From Pseudomonas nicosulfuronedens (GTDB lineage Bacteria; Pseudomonadota; Gammaproteobacteria; Pseudomonadales; Pseudomonadaceae): DNA of 64,000 nt. The DNA is taken from assembly GCF_005877905.1 (NCBI RefSeq), contig NZ_SWDV01000005.1:62001-126000 (forward strand). Direction: 5' to 3'. Shown here one piece after another: positions 38,007 through 47,317 of the stretch. The position numbers and the translations under genes were made by a program. The notes beneath the pieces were generated by a model. That model was not told where the DNA came from, searched no databases, and saw only the letters and a list, made by a program, of their open reading frames with translations. Position 1 is the first letter of the stretch, and every line of letters begins with the position of its first letter.

Positions 38007-40106
38007 ATGGACATTGCCGCCGAAGACCTGCCCACCCCGCCACTGCGGGACGACCTGCGCCTGGACGAAGCTGCCCCTGGCCCGGACGGCGAGCCGGTCT
38101 GGGTGATCCACGACAGCGTGCTCAATCGCTTCTACCGCATCGGCTGGCTGGAGTTCGAATGCCTGCTGCGCTGGGAGCAGACGCCCCGGCAGATCAGCGA
38201 GCAGATCGCCGAGCAGACTGCCCTCAAGCCCGAGGCCGAGCAGGTGCTGGGCTTTCGCCAGTTCCTCGAACAGCACCAGCTGCTGCGCCCTGGCCCCGAG
38301 GCGCTGGCACGGCTGGCCGCCCGTAGTGAAGGCAAGCAGTGGACGACCTGGAACTGGTGGCTGCACCACTACCTGTTCTTCCGCATTCCGCTGCTCCGCC
38401 CGCAGCGTTTCCTGCGCGCCATCGCCGGCAGCCTCGACTGGCTGTTCAATCGCTACGTGGCCATGCTGGTGCTGCTACTGAGCCTGGCCGGCATCGTCCT
38501 GGTAACCCACCAATGGGACACCTTCACCCATGACGTCGTGGAATCCTTCTCTCTCGAAGGTCTGCTGAGCTTCGCCGCCGCGCTGGTGGTGGCCAAGACA
38601 TTCCACGAGCTGGGCCACGCGCTGGTGGCCACGCGGCTGGGGCTGAAGGTCGCGCACATGGGCATCGCCTTCGTGGTGATGTGGCCGATGCTCTACACCG
38701 ACACCGGCGAGAGCTGGAAGCTGCGCAGCAACCGCCAGCGACTGGCCATCGCCAGCGCCGGGATCATCACCGAACTGGGCCTGGCCGGGCTGTCGACGCT
38801 GGGCTGGGCGCTGGCCGATCCCGGCCCGTTCCGCAACGGGCTGCTGTACCTGGCGACGACCAGTTGGGCGTTGTCGCTGGCCTTGAATGCCAGCCCTTTC
38901 ATGCGCTTCGACGGCTACTTCATCTTCTCCGACCTGCTGGACTTCCCCAACCTGCACGAGCGCGCCGGCGCCCTCGCGCGGACCACGCTGAGGCGCAACC
39001 TGCTGGGGCTGGAGGAGCCCTGGCCAGAGCACTTCCCCACCAGCAAGCGCCGGGCGCTGGTGGCCTTCGCCTTCGGCACCTGGGTCTACCGCCTGCTGCT
39101 GTTCCTCGGCATCGCCGTGGCGGTCTACTACTTCTTCTTCAAACTGCTGGGAATCTTTCTGTTCGCCGTGGAAATCAGCTGGTTCATCGTTCAGCCCGTG
39201 TGGCGTGAACTCAAGGTCTGGTGGCAGCGCCGCGCGGAAGTGAAGCCGCGGCGCAAGCTGGTGTTCTTCGCGGCACTGGTCGCCGTGCTCCTGCTGCTCG
39301 CCATCCCCTGGCGCACCCAGGTGCACGCCATGGGCGTGGCTCGCGCGGCGCAGCAGCTGCACGTCTACGCGCCCTTCCCCGCGCTGCTGCGCGACCTGCG
39401 CCCGGGCGGCGAAGTCGGCAAGGGTGAAACCCTGGCCGTGATGGAAGAACCCGATATCGCCGCCAAGGTCGCCGGCAGCGAGGCGAGCATCCGCGGCTAC
39501 CAGGGACGGCTGGCCGGCATGCTCGCCGACCCGTCCGGGCTCTCCGAGGAGGCCGTCACCCGCCAGCGGCTGGGCGTGGAGTACCAGCAGGCTCGCGCCG
39601 CCCGCAACGAGATGGCGAGGCTGAACCTGCAGGCACCCTTCGCCGGCCGCTGGATGGACGTCAATCCGGACTGGAAGCCCGGCCAGTGGATCAACACCCG
39701 CGAGCCCATCGGCGTACTGGTGGACCCGCAGCACTGGCTGGTGGATGCCTACGTCAAGCAGGACGAAGTGCAACGCCTCACCGATGGCGGCCATGTGCGC
39801 TTCTACCCCGAAGGTGTGCCGCGCCCCATCGAGGGCCAAGTGGTGCTGATCGGCACCACGCGCATCAGCCAGCTGGAGCAACCGATGCTCGCCTCGCGCT
39901 ACGGCGGCCCGCTGAACGTCAATCCTCAGGGCGAAGCGCTGGTGCCCAATCCGGCGCTGTTCCATGTGCTGGTGAAGCTCGACGCAGCGCCGCCGGGCTT
40001 GCACGAGACCCGTGGCCACCTGCAGATCGAGGGCGCCCGGCGCAGCTGGCTGGGCGAAGGTTTTACCCGCCTGCTGGCTGTCGCCCTGCGCGAGAGCGGC
40101 TTCTAG
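38007..40106 (+). CDS. PqqD-like / M50 metallopeptidase-like membrane domain / HlyD fusion
   Basis: The 699-residue protein has a soluble N-terminal PqqD-like region (about 29-93, VIHDSVLNRFYRIG...EFECLLRW...ISEQIAEQ...FLEQHQLL). It then has a multi-span membrane domain with the M50 zinc motif H200-E-L-G-H204 and the distal ligand motif D302 (PFMRFDGYFIFSD). After a last span near 417-433 comes a HlyD/biotinyl-lipoyl-like periplasmic domain (about 440-690). The intact zinc motifs suggest an active intramembrane protease. It ends the giant-protein operon, which lacks an ABC ATPase, so this may be its inner-membrane export or processing component. The substrate link is inference. Confidence 0.82.
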   Translation: MDIAAEDLPTPPLRDDLRLDEAAPGPDGEPVWVIHDSVLNRFYRIGWLEFECLLRWEQTPRQISEQIAEQTALKPEAEQVLGFRQFLEQHQLLRPGPEALARLAARSEGKQWTTWNWWLHHYLFFRIPLLRPQRFLRAIAGSLDWLFNRYVAMLVLLLSLAGIVLVTHQWDTFTHDVVESFSLEGLLSFAAALVVAKTFHELGHALVATRLGLKVAHMGIAFVVMWPMLYTDTGESWKLRSNRQRLAIASAGIITELGLAGLSTLGWALADPGPFRNGLLYLATTSWALSLALNASPFMRFDGYFIFSDLLDFPNLHERAGALARTTLRRNLLGLEEPWPEHFPTSKRRALVAFAFGTWVYRLLLFLGIAVAVYYFFFKLLGIFLFAVEISWFIVQPVWRELKVWWQRRAEVKPRRKLVFFAALVAVLLLLAIPWRTQVHAMGVARAAQQLHVYAPFPALLRDLRPGGEVGKGETLAVMEEPDIAAKVAGSEASIRGYQGRLAGMLADPSGLSEEAVTRQRLGVEYQQARAARNEMARLNLQAPFAGRWMDVNPDWKPGQWINTREPIGVLVDPQHWLVDAYVKQDEVQRLTDGGHVRFYPEGVPRPIEGQVVLIGTTRISQLEQPMLASRYGGPLNVNPQGEALVPNPALFHVLVKLDAAPPGLHETRGHLQIEGARRSWLGEGFTRLLAVALRESGF

Positions 40107-40117
40107 CGCCGCTATAA

Positions 40118-40151
40118 GCCGGCCCTGCCGCGATCCGCAGGCAGGGCTGGC
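40118..40151. terminator. Bidirectional hairpin terminator
   Basis: GCCGGCCCTGCC, a 10-base loop, then GGCAGGGCTGGC forms a 12-base stem with one mismatch, between the converging M50 and panB genes. No long T-run follows, so termination strength is uncertain. Confidence 0.6.
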
Positions 40152-40160
40152 GCGTCGGCC

Positions 40161-40985
40161 TTACTCCTTCGCCATCCCGAAGCAATGCCGCGCCTGCGGG
40201 AACCGGCGCTCGCGCACCTCGCTGGCGAAACGCTCGGCCGCCGCGCCGATCAGCTCGTCCACCCGCACGTACTGCTGGGCAAAGCGCGGAATCTGCTCGC
40301 CGGAAAGCCCCAGCATGTCCTCGGTCACCAGCACCTGCCCGGCGCAGGCGGGTGAAGCGCCGATGCCGATCACCGGGATGTCCAACTGCTCGCAGACCTG
40401 CCGCGCCACCGGCTCCAGCACGCCTTCGAGCACCACGCTGAAGGCACCGGCCGCAGCAACGGCATCCGCATCGCGCAGCACCTGCGCGACGCCGGCTTCC
40501 TCCTTGCCTTGAACCTTGAAACCGCCGAGGGCGTTGACCTTCTGCGGCATCAGGCCGATATGCGCCATCACCGGAATGCCGCGTTCGATGAGGAAGGCGA
40601 TGGTCTCGGCCATCTCCGCCCCGCCTTCCAGCTTCACCGCCTGCGCACCGCTTTCCGCCAGTACCCGCGCGGCGGCGAGAAACGCTTGCTGCGGCGAGGC
40701 CTGGTAACTGGCGAAAGGCAGGTCCACCACCACGCAGGCCCGTTGCGAGCCCCTGACCACCGCAGCGCCGTGGGCGATCATGGTGTCCAGGCTGACCGCC
40801 AGCGTGTGCGGCATGCCGTAGAGCACCATGCCCAGCGAATCCCCCACCAGCAGCACATCGACGTGCGGATCGAGCAGCCGGGCCATGGGCGTCGAGTAGG
40901 CCGTCAGCACGACCAGGCTGCCAGGCTCGTGGCGCTGGCGGATGTCGAGGGTGGACAGGCGTTGTTGCGGGCGATGGCTGCTCAT
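40161..40985 (-). CDS. panB: 3-methyl-2-oxobutanoate hydroxymethyltransferase (ketopantoate hydroxymethyltransferase)
   Basis: The 274-residue TIM-barrel enzyme converts alpha-ketoisovalerate and methylene-tetrahydrofolate to ketopantoate for CoA synthesis. PanB motifs are intact: [13 protein letters not shown] (metal Asp), [10 protein letters not shown] (second Asp), AVKLEGG (Glu), [15 protein letters not shown], and catalytic Glu in VVLEGVLEP. The ATG at 40983-40985 has GGAG six bases upstream. There is no panC or panD next to it, so this is likely a second, stand-alone copy beside the usual pan operon. An AraC-type gene is divergent 98 bases away. Confidence 0.92.
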   Translation of the reverse strand: MSSHRPQQRLSTLDIRQRHEPGSLVVLTAYSTPMARLLDPHVDVLLVGDSLGMVLYGMPHTLAVSLDTMIAHGAAVVRGSQRACVVVDLPFASYQASPQQAFLAAARVLAESGAQAVKLEGGAEMAETIAFLIERGIPVMAHIGLMPQKVNALGGFKVQGKEEAGVAQVLRDADAVAAAGAFSVVLEGVLEPVARQVCEQLDIPVIGIGASPACAGQVLVTEDMLGLSGEQIPRFAQQYVRVDELIGAAAERFASEVRERRFPQARHCFGMAKE

Positions 40986-41083
40986 GGTGCTCTCCGCTGT
41001 GGGATGGTTTTGGGGGCTGGTATTGGCCGGGAAAGACGCTACCATCGGCGCTTCGTGGCCCACTTCCGTGAGAGAGACAAGCT

Positions 41084-41893
41084 ATGCCGTCGACGGGACA
41101 GGATCCTCTGGCGCTTCCCGGGTTCGCTTCCCTGCCCCGCCCCGTCTGGCTGCGCGCCTTCGACATGCCGGCCGGCCACAGCGTGGAGCCACATACCCAT
41201 CCCTGGGGCCAGTTGATGTACGCCGCCAGCGGGGTTCTCGAGGCCAGCACCGAGCAGCACGCGTGCCTGATCCCGCCCCGTCGCGCCATGTGGCTGCCGG
41301 CAGGGGTTTGCCATAGCGTGCGGGCGCGGACGGCCGTGGTCTTCCGCAGCTTCTACCTGGCCCCGGAGATTGCCGCGGGGCTGGGGCCCTGCCGGGTCGT
41401 GGAGATCTCGACACTGCTGGACAACCTCATCCAGCGCGCCAGCGAGTTCGCCAGCGACTATCCCGACGAAGGCCCGGAAGCCCGCCTGATGCAGGTTCTG
41501 GTGGATGAACTGCACAATGCGCCGGACTCCGGCCTGGACCTGCCCCTGCCGCGCGACACCCGGCTGCGGCGCGTCACCGACCACCTGCAGGAGCACCCCG
41601 GCGAGCGCCTGGGCATCGAAGACTGGGCGCAGCGCGTCGGCGCCTCGCGGCGCACCCTGGCGCGGCTGTTCCGTGACGAGACCGGATTGTCGTTCCGCGA
41701 ATGGCGCGAACGCGTGCGACTGCTCGCGGCGCTGCCCAGGCTGGAGCGCGGCGAGTCGGTGACGCTGATCGCCGGAGAACTGGGCTACGAGTCCACCTCG
41801 GCTTTCATCGAGCTGTTCCAACGCCAGCTCAACACCTCGCCTGGCGCCTTGGCGCGGCAGATGCGAGCAGGTAGCCAGCCCAGCACAACTTGA
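41084..41893 (+). CDS. AraC-family regulator with N-terminal cupin
   Basis: The 269-residue protein has a cupin sensor (PHTHPWGQLMYAASGVLE, residues about 35-55) and an AraC double helix-turn-helix at the C-terminus (IEDWAQRVGASRRTLARLFR and IAGELGYESTSAFIELFQRQ). It has the same architecture as the AraC gene at 13076-13873. It is divergent from panB and 95 bases upstream of metE. Either could be its target, and its own gene is the third option. Confidence 0.85.
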   Translation: MPSTGQDPLALPGFASLPRPVWLRAFDMPAGHSVEPHTHPWGQLMYAASGVLEASTEQHACLIPPRRAMWLPAGVCHSVRARTAVVFRSFYLAPEIAAGLGPCRVVEISTLLDNLIQRASEFASDYPDEGPEARLMQVLVDELHNAPDSGLDLPLPRDTRLRRVTDHLQEHPGERLGIEDWAQRVGASRRTLARLFRDETGLSFREWRERVRLLAALPRLERGESVTLIAGELGYESTSAFIELFQRQLNTSPGALARQMRAGSQPSTT

Positions 41894-41902
41894 GAATTTC
41901 TT

Positions 41903-41921
41903 ATGTTCATCGCGAGAACAT
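41903..41921. promoter_or_regulatory. Inverted repeat ATGTTC-N7-GAACAT upstream of metE
   Basis: A perfect six-base dyad with a seven-base spacer lies 68 bases before the metE start in AT-rich DNA. Position and symmetry fit an activator or repressor site. It does not match the MetR consensus TGAANNNNNTTCA well, so the bound protein is unknown. No cobalamin-riboswitch core is apparent in this 95-base leader. Confidence 0.45.
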
Positions 41922-41988
41922 TGAGTTTGTCTCATGAAGAAGTCGCCAGGAGAATCTCACCATTCGCTGATTCAATGGAGAGATTCAC

Positions 41989-44289
41989 ATGGCACTGGCA
42001 CACAACCTCGGCTTTCCCCGCATCGGCCGCGACCGCGAGCTGAAGAAAGCCCAGGAGGCCTTCTGGAAAGGTGAGCTGGACGAAGCCGGCCTGCGCGCCG
42101 TTGGCCGCGAACTGCGCGCTGCCCATTGGCAGATCCAGAAAAACGCCGGCATCGAGTTGCTGCCGGTGGGCGACTTCGCCTGGTACGACCAGGTGCTGAC
42201 CCACTCGCTGACCTTCGGCGTGATCCCCGAGCGCTTCCGCGCCCATGGCGACGCCAAGCCGACCCTGCAGACGCTGTTCGCCATGGCGCGCGGAGTCAGT
42301 GATAGGTGCTGCGGCGGCGCCCACGCGCAAGAAATGACGAAGTGGTTCGACACCAACTACCACTACCTCGTCCCCGAGTTCAGCGCTGACCAGCCGTTCG
42401 AGCTGAGCTGGGAGCAACTCTTCGAGGAAGTGGAAGAAGCCCACGCACTCGGCCATGCAGTCAAGCCGGTGGTGATCGGCCCGCTGACCTACCTTTGGCT
42501 GGGCAAGACCAAAGGGACTGACTTCGACAAGCTGAATCTGGTCGAGCGCCTGCTGCCGCTCTATGGCCAGATTTTCCGTCGTCTGGCTGCACAAGGCGTC
42601 GAATGGGTGCAGATCGACGAACCGATCCTCGCCCTCGACCTGCCGCAGGAGTGGAAAAACGCTTTCGAGCGTACCTACAACCTGCTGCAGAGCGAGCCGC
42701 TGAAGAAACTGGTGGCCACCTACTTCGGCGGCCTGGATGACAACCTGGGGCTGGCCGCCGGCCTGCCGGTGGACGGCCTGCACCTCGACCTGGTGCGCGC
42801 GCCGGAGCAGTTCCCGACCATCCTCGACCGCCTGCCGGCCTACAAGATTCTCTCCCTCGGCCTGGTCAACGGCCGCAACGTCTGGCGCTGCGACCTGGAG
42901 AGGAGCCTGGAAGTGCTGCGACACGCCCATGAGCGTGTCGGCGAGCGCCTCTGGGTCGCGCCGTCCTGCTCGCTGCTGCACAGCCCGGTGGACCTGGAGC
43001 GCGAAGACCAGCTCGACGGCGAGCTGAAGAGCTGGCTGGCCTTTGCCGTGCAGAAGTGCGCCGAGGTCGCCCTGCTCGCCCGTGCCGTCAATGAGCCCCA
43101 AGCGCCGGAAGTCCAGGCCGCGCTGGAACAAAGCCGCGCCGTACAGGCCAGCCGTGCCGCCTCGCCGCGTATTCACAAGCCGGAAGTGAAGGCCCGTCTG
43201 GCCGCCGTCCATGCGCAGGACAGTCAGCGCCAGTCGCCTTTCGCCGAGCGCATCGTCAAGCAGCGCGCCGGCCTCAACCTGCCGGATTTCCCCACCACCA
43301 CCATCGGTTCCTTCCCGCAGACCTCTGCGATCCGTCTCGCGCGCCAGGCCTTCAGACAGGGCAAGCTCAGCGTTGCCGACTATACGGAAGCCATGCACAG
43401 CGAGATTCGCCATGCCGTGGAGATCCAGGAGAACCTGGGGCTGGACGTGCTGGTACACGGCGAAGCCGAGCGCAACGACATGGTCGAGTACTTCGCCGAG
43501 CAGCTCGACGGCTACCTCTTCACTCGCTTCGGCTGGGTGCAGAGCTACGGCTCGCGCTGCGTGAAACCGGCGGTGATCTTCGGCGACCTGAGCCGACCGC
43601 AAGCGATGACCGTGGCGTGGATCAAGTACGCCCAGAGCCTCACCAGCAAGGTGATGAAAGGCATGCTGACCGGCCCGGTGACCATGCTGATGTGGTCCTT
43701 CCCGCGCGAAGATGTCTCCCGCGAGGTGCAGGCACGCCAGCTGGCCCTGGCGATCCGCGACGAAGTGGTGGACCTGGAGGCCGCCGGCATCCGTATCGTG
43801 CAGATCGACGAGGCCGCGTTCCGCGAGGGCCTGCCCCTGCGCCGCAGCGACTGGGGTCGCTACCTCGACTGGGCCACCGAAGCCTTCCGCCTCTGCGCCT
43901 CCGGCGTACGCGATGAAACCCAGATCCACACCCACATGTGCTACAGCGAGTTCAACGACGTGATCGAGTCCATCGCCGCCATGGACGCCGACGTCATCAC
44001 CATCGAGACCTCGCGTTCGGACATGGAGTTGCTGGAGGCCTTCGAGAAGTTCGAGTACCCCAACGAGATCGGTCCGGGTGTCTATGACATCCACTCGCCG
44101 CGCGTGCCGGGCAAGGACGAGATGGTCAAGCTGCTGCGCAAGGCGACCCAGCGCATCCCTGCCGAGCGCCTGTGGGTCAATCCCGACTGCGGCCTGAAGA
44201 CCCGCGCCTGGCCGGAGACCGAAGCGGCGCTGGTGAACATGGTCGCGGCCGCCCGCGAGCTGCGCAGGGACGTGGCGCTGCTGGGCTGA
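41989..44289 (+). CDS. metE: Cobalamin-independent methionine synthase
   Basis: The 766-residue enzyme transfers the methyl group of 5-methyl-tetrahydropteroyltri-glutamate to homocysteine. The N-terminal half has [16 protein letters not shown] binding ([15 protein letters not shown]). The C-terminal half has [26 protein letters not shown], the zinc ligands in [11 protein letters not shown], and the final zinc Cys in [11 protein letters not shown]. Length is normal. GGAGA precedes the ATG. The next gene is the corrin enzyme CobF, though 272 bases and a hairpin repeat separate them. Confidence 0.96.
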   Translation: MALAHNLGFPRIGRDRELKKAQEAFWKGELDEAGLRAVGRELRAAHWQIQKNAGIELLPVGDFAWYDQVLTHSLTFGVIPERFRAHGDAKPTLQTLFAMARGVSDRCCGGAHAQEMTKWFDTNYHYLVPEFSADQPFELSWEQLFEEVEEAHALGHAVKPVVIGPLTYLWLGKTKGTDFDKLNLVERLLPLYGQIFRRLAAQGVEWVQIDEPILALDLPQEWKNAFERTYNLLQSEPLKKLVATYFGGLDDNLGLAAGLPVDGLHLDLVRAPEQFPTILDRLPAYKILSLGLVNGRNVWRCDLERSLEVLRHAHERVGERLWVAPSCSLLHSPVDLEREDQLDGELKSWLAFAVQKCAEVALLARAVNEPQAPEVQAALEQSRAVQASRAASPRIHKPEVKARLAAVHAQDSQRQSPFAERIVKQRAGLNLPDFPTTTIGSFPQTSAIRLARQAFRQGKLSVADYTEAMHSEIRHAVEIQENLGLDVLVHGEAERNDMVEYFAEQLDGYLFTRFGWVQSYGSRCVKPAVIFGDLSRPQAMTVAWIKYAQSLTSKVMKGMLTGPVTMLMWSFPREDVSREVQARQLALAIRDEVVDLEAAGIRIVQIDEAAFREGLPLRRSDWGRYLDWATEAFRLCASGVRDETQIHTHMCYSEFNDVIESIAAMDADVITIETSRSDMELLEAFEKFEYPNEIGPGVYDIHSPRVPGKDEMVKLLRKATQRIPAERLWVNPDCGLKTRAWPETEAALVNMVAAARELRRDVALLG

Positions 44290-44307
44290 CCGGCCTGCCG
44301 CCGTTCA

Positions 44308-44385
44308 TAGGATGGTGTGGAGCGCAGCGATACCCATCGCCCCTGCGCAACGACAGCATGGGTATCGCAAGCTCCACCCATCCTA
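44308..44385. repeat. Long imperfect hairpin repeat
   Basis: TAGGATGGTGTGGAGCGCAG... at 44308 and its inverse ending ...GCTCCACCCATCCTA at 44385 form a long interrupted stem (GCGATACCCAT pairs with ATGGGTATCGC). It lies in the 272-base gap after metE. It may terminate metE transcription or be a mobile intergenic repeat. Confidence 0.7.
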
Positions 44386-44408
44386 CGATCTACACACGAC
44401 ATCGGATT

Positions 44409-44433
44409 CGCAGGAGCGGACTCCGTCCGCGAT
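44409..44433. repeat. REP-like element, GCAGGAGCGGACTCCGTCCG type
   Basis: A single palindromic unit (GGAGCGGAC...GTCCGC) related to the REP variants near the RAYT gene at 62 kb lies between metE and cobF. Confidence 0.75.
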
Positions 44434-44561
44434 TGGCATCCGCTCGCAGCGGAACAACGGCGAACACCTGCTCTGCTGCACCGCGACGACCCGGCAGATG
44501 AGCGCACCGCCGGACAGGCGTAGTCTTGAAGGCCTTCGCTCCACGGCACACAGGACCAGAC

Positions 44562-45326
44562 ATGAAGCAGTTGCTCATCATCGGCATCGGCGCGGGCGAC
44601 CCCGAATACCTCACCGTGCAGGCGATCAACGCGATGAACCGCGCGGACGTGTTCTTCCTCATGGACAAGGGCGCGAGCAAGGTCAAGCTGCTCCAGCTGC
44701 GCCGGGACATCCTCGAGCGCTACGTCTCCCGTATCGACTACCGCATCGTCGAAGCCGACAGCCCCGAACGCGCCCGCGAAGGCGACTATTCCGGGCAGGT
44801 GCAAGGCCTCAACCACGCCAAGCAACAGGTGTTCGAACGACTGATCGACGAAGAACTGCAGGATGGCCAGTGCGGCGCCTTCCTCGTCTGGGGCGACCCA
44901 TCGCTCTACGACAGCACCCTGCGCATCCTCGACGCCGTCCTGCGCGAGGGCCGGGTGAACTTCGACTATCAGGTGATCCCCGGCATCACCAGCGTGCAGG
45001 CCCTGGCCGCGCGCCACCGGGTGCCGCTGAACGCCATCGGCCAGTCGGTGCAGATCACCACCGGTCGCCGTCTGGCCGAAGGGTTCCCGGCCAATGCGCA
45101 GAGCGTCGTGGTAATGCTCGATGCCGAAGATACCTACCGCCAGCTGGACGATCCGGAACTGGAAATCTACTGGGGCGCCTACCTCGGCACGCCAGACGAG
45201 ATCCTGCGTAGCGGGCGGCTCGTCGAGGTCGGCGAAGACATCCAGCGCACCCGCCAGGCGGCCCGCGAAGCCAACGGCTGGATCATGGACACCTACCTGC
45301 TGCGGCGCGGGCCGAAGGACGCCTGA
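44562..45326 (+). CDS. cobF: Precorrin-6A synthase (deacetylating)
   Basis: The 254-residue SAM-dependent methyltransferase has the corrin methylase motifs [11 protein letters not shown] at the N-terminus and [11 protein letters not shown] near 108, and the CobF-specific end (YLGTPDEIL...[12 protein letters not shown]). It methylates C-1 of precorrin-5 and releases the acetyl fragment in the aerobic B12 pathway. The ATG at 44562 follows AGGA at seven bases. A TTG 36 bases earlier is unlikely. No other cob gene is next to it. Confidence 0.9.
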   Translation: MKQLLIIGIGAGDPEYLTVQAINAMNRADVFFLMDKGASKVKLLQLRRDILERYVSRIDYRIVEADSPERAREGDYSGQVQGLNHAKQQVFERLIDEELQDGQCGAFLVWGDPSLYDSTLRILDAVLREGRVNFDYQVIPGITSVQALAARHRVPLNAIGQSVQITTGRRLAEGFPANAQSVVVMLDAEDTYRQLDDPELEIYWGAYLGTPDEILRSGRLVEVGEDIQRTRQAAREANGWIMDTYLLRRGPKDA

Positions 45327-45446
45327 GCCCCCAAGCAGGGCAGACAACCCGTGCCGGGGCATGCGCCCCACGGTTCTGAGCAGGCTCGGCAAAAGCGGCT
45401 AGAGTGATTGCGTTGTGTCGCCAACGCCCGCCGGAGCGCACCGCTC

Positions 45447-46013
45447 ATGCCCAACGCCACCCTCGCCCGCTTCATCGAACACGCTACCCAGCTCAGCCGG
45501 CAGGAGTCCGAGCCCTGCCAGTGCGTGGCCACGCTGGCACCTTTCATGATGGAGCTGCTGGCCCATGCCGGCGACTTCCTCGAAGCGCACCACTACCAGA
45601 GCGACCCGTTCCACTATGCGCGCAACCTGGTCTACCAGGCCCCTGACGACAACCTGTCGCTCTACGCGCTGGTCTGGTCGCCAGGCCAATGGACGCCGGT
45701 GCACGACCACGGCAGCTGGGGCGTGGTGGGCATAGTCGAAGGCGTGCTGGAGGAGCGCAGCTACGTTTGCCTGTCCGCTGACCGCCACCGCGATGAAGGC
45801 ATCGAACTGGTCAAGGGCGGCATGATCCTGCTGCCGCCCGGCGCGGTTACCAGCTTCGTCCCCAACCCCGACCACATCCACGTCACCGGCGTCCCCGCCG
45901 AGCGTCCGCGTGCGGTCAGCCTGCACCTCTACGGGCGGATGATGAACAACTACCACATCTATGACGTCGAGGCCGGCACGCGGCAATTCGTCGAGGTCGA
46001 GCACAACGGCTGA
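45447..46013 (+). CDS. Cysteine dioxygenase, Arg-type (thiol dioxygenase)
   Basis: This 188-residue cupin has the iron ligands H86 and H88 (PVHDHGSWG) and a third His at 145 (DHIHVTG). The Tyr of SLHLY is also conserved. The substrate-carboxylate Arg is present (HYARNLVYQ, Arg59), as in true cysteine dioxygenases. 3-mercaptopropionate dioxygenases have Gln there. It should oxidise cysteine to cysteine sulfinate with O2. GGAG lies ten bases before the ATG. It is followed by the HD-GYP regulator after 116 bases. Confidence 0.83.
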   Translation: MPNATLARFIEHATQLSRQESEPCQCVATLAPFMMELLAHAGDFLEAHHYQSDPFHYARNLVYQAPDDNLSLYALVWSPGQWTPVHDHGSWGVVGIVEGVLEERSYVCLSADRHRDEGIELVKGGMILLPPGAVTSFVPNPDHIHVTGVPAERPRAVSLHLYGRMMNNYHIYDVEAGTRQFVEVEHNG

Positions 46014-46129
46014 GCCGCCTGCCAGGCGAGCCTCCCGAATAGCCGGAGGCCACGCCCAGCGCGGGCTATACTGGTTCCGGCGCACAGGAAGGAATAGCTC
46101 TGGCGCGCCCCTTCGGCGGAGGACGGTCA

Positions 46130-47263
46130 ATGAATGCGCCTGGTCCCGTTGTTCGTCCGACGATCCTGATCGTCGACGATGCTCCCGAGAACCTCACGCT
46201 CCTCTCGGAGCTGCTCAAGCTGCTGTACTGCGTCAAGGCCGCCCGCAGTGGCGAGAAGGCACTGCAGATCGCCCAGTCGGACGAGCCGCCGGACCTCATC
46301 CTGCTCGACGTGATGATGCCTGGCATGGATGGTTTCGAGGTCTGCAAGCGCCTGCGCGACGACGCCCGAACCCGGCATATACCGGTGATCTTCATCACTG
46401 CCCAGGACACCGCCGATGAGGAAATACGCGGTCTGGAGCTGGGCGCCGTGGACTACCTGACCAAGCCGATCAACCCGCCCACGGTGCTGATGCGCGTGGA
46501 CAACCAGTTGCGCATCAAGGCCGCCGCCGACTTCCTGCGTGACCAGAACGAATACCTCGAACAGGAGGTGCAACGGCGCACCCGCGAGCTGGCGGCCATC
46601 CAGGACGTGACCATCCTGGCAATGGCCTCTCTGGCAGAGACTCGCGACAACGAAACCGGCAACCACATTCGCCGTACCCAGCATTATGTCAGCGCGCTGG
46701 CCGAGCACCTGCAGCAGCACCCGCGCTTCACCGCCGAGCTGGATGAGGAGACGCGGCAGCTGCTGTTCAAATCGGCGCCACTGCACGACATCGGCAAGGT
46801 CGGCATCCCCGACCACATCCTGCTCAAGCCGGGCCGCCTCACCAGCGAAGAGTTCGAAGTCATGAAGACGCACACCACCCTGGGCCTGGATGCCCTGGAG
46901 ACGGCCGAGGCGCGGCTCGGGATGGACGTGCCCTTCCTCCGACTGGCCAAACAGATTGCCTACGGCCACCACGAAAAGTGGGATGGCTCGGGTTACCCTC
47001 AGGGGCTGGCCGGCGACGCTATTCCGCTGTCGGCTCGGCTGATGGCGGTGGCCGATGTCTACGACGCACTGATCAGCCGGCGTATCTACAAGAACGCCAT
47101 GCCTCACGAAGCCGCCGTCGAGCACATCCGCGGCCAGCGCGGCCAGCACTTCGATCCTGACGTGGTCGACGCGTTCCTCACTCTTCAGGACGAATTCCGC
47201 CGCATCGCCGAACGCTTCGGCGACAAGGAAGCTCATCCTGCCGAGGGCGCCACGCCCACTTGA
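46130..47263 (+). CDS. Response regulator with HD-GYP domain (putative c-di-GMP phosphodiesterase)
   Basis: The 377-residue protein has a receiver domain (residues about 10-125, phospho-Asp in LILLDVMMPGMDG, Lys in LTKPINPP), a coiled linker, and an HD-GYP domain (LHDIGKVGIPDHILLKPGRL; GHHEKWDGSGYPQG; ADVYDAL). All metal-binding and GYP residues are intact, so hydrolysis of cyclic di-GMP is likely. GGAGGA precedes the ATG. A large hybrid histidine kinase starts 54 bases downstream, and the two probably form one signalling unit. Confidence 0.92.
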   Translation: MNAPGPVVRPTILIVDDAPENLTLLSELLKLLYCVKAARSGEKALQIAQSDEPPDLILLDVMMPGMDGFEVCKRLRDDARTRHIPVIFITAQDTADEEIRGLELGAVDYLTKPINPPTVLMRVDNQLRIKAAADFLRDQNEYLEQEVQRRTRELAAIQDVTILAMASLAETRDNETGNHIRRTQHYVSALAEHLQQHPRFTAELDEETRQLLFKSAPLHDIGKVGIPDHILLKPGRLTSEEFEVMKTHTTLGLDALETAEARLGMDVPFLRLAKQIAYGHHEKWDGSGYPQGLAGDAIPLSARLMAVADVYDALISRRIYKNAMPHEAAVEHIRGQRGQHFDPDVVDAFLTLQDEFRRIAERFGDKEAHPAEGATPT

Positions 47264-47317
47264 CCGATGCTCCCCCTTCATCGATCCAGAGCAGCCCCGC
47301 CAGGAGGCGCCCCGATA

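Noticed and set aside
41894-41988. Cobalamin riboswitch before metE
   Set aside because: The leader is only 95 bases and I see no B12-box-like core. It is too short for a full cobalamin riboswitch.
44308-44385. tRNA or structured RNA gene
   Set aside because: The fold is one long interrupted hairpin with no cloverleaf or known RNA motif. It fits an intergenic repeat or terminator better.
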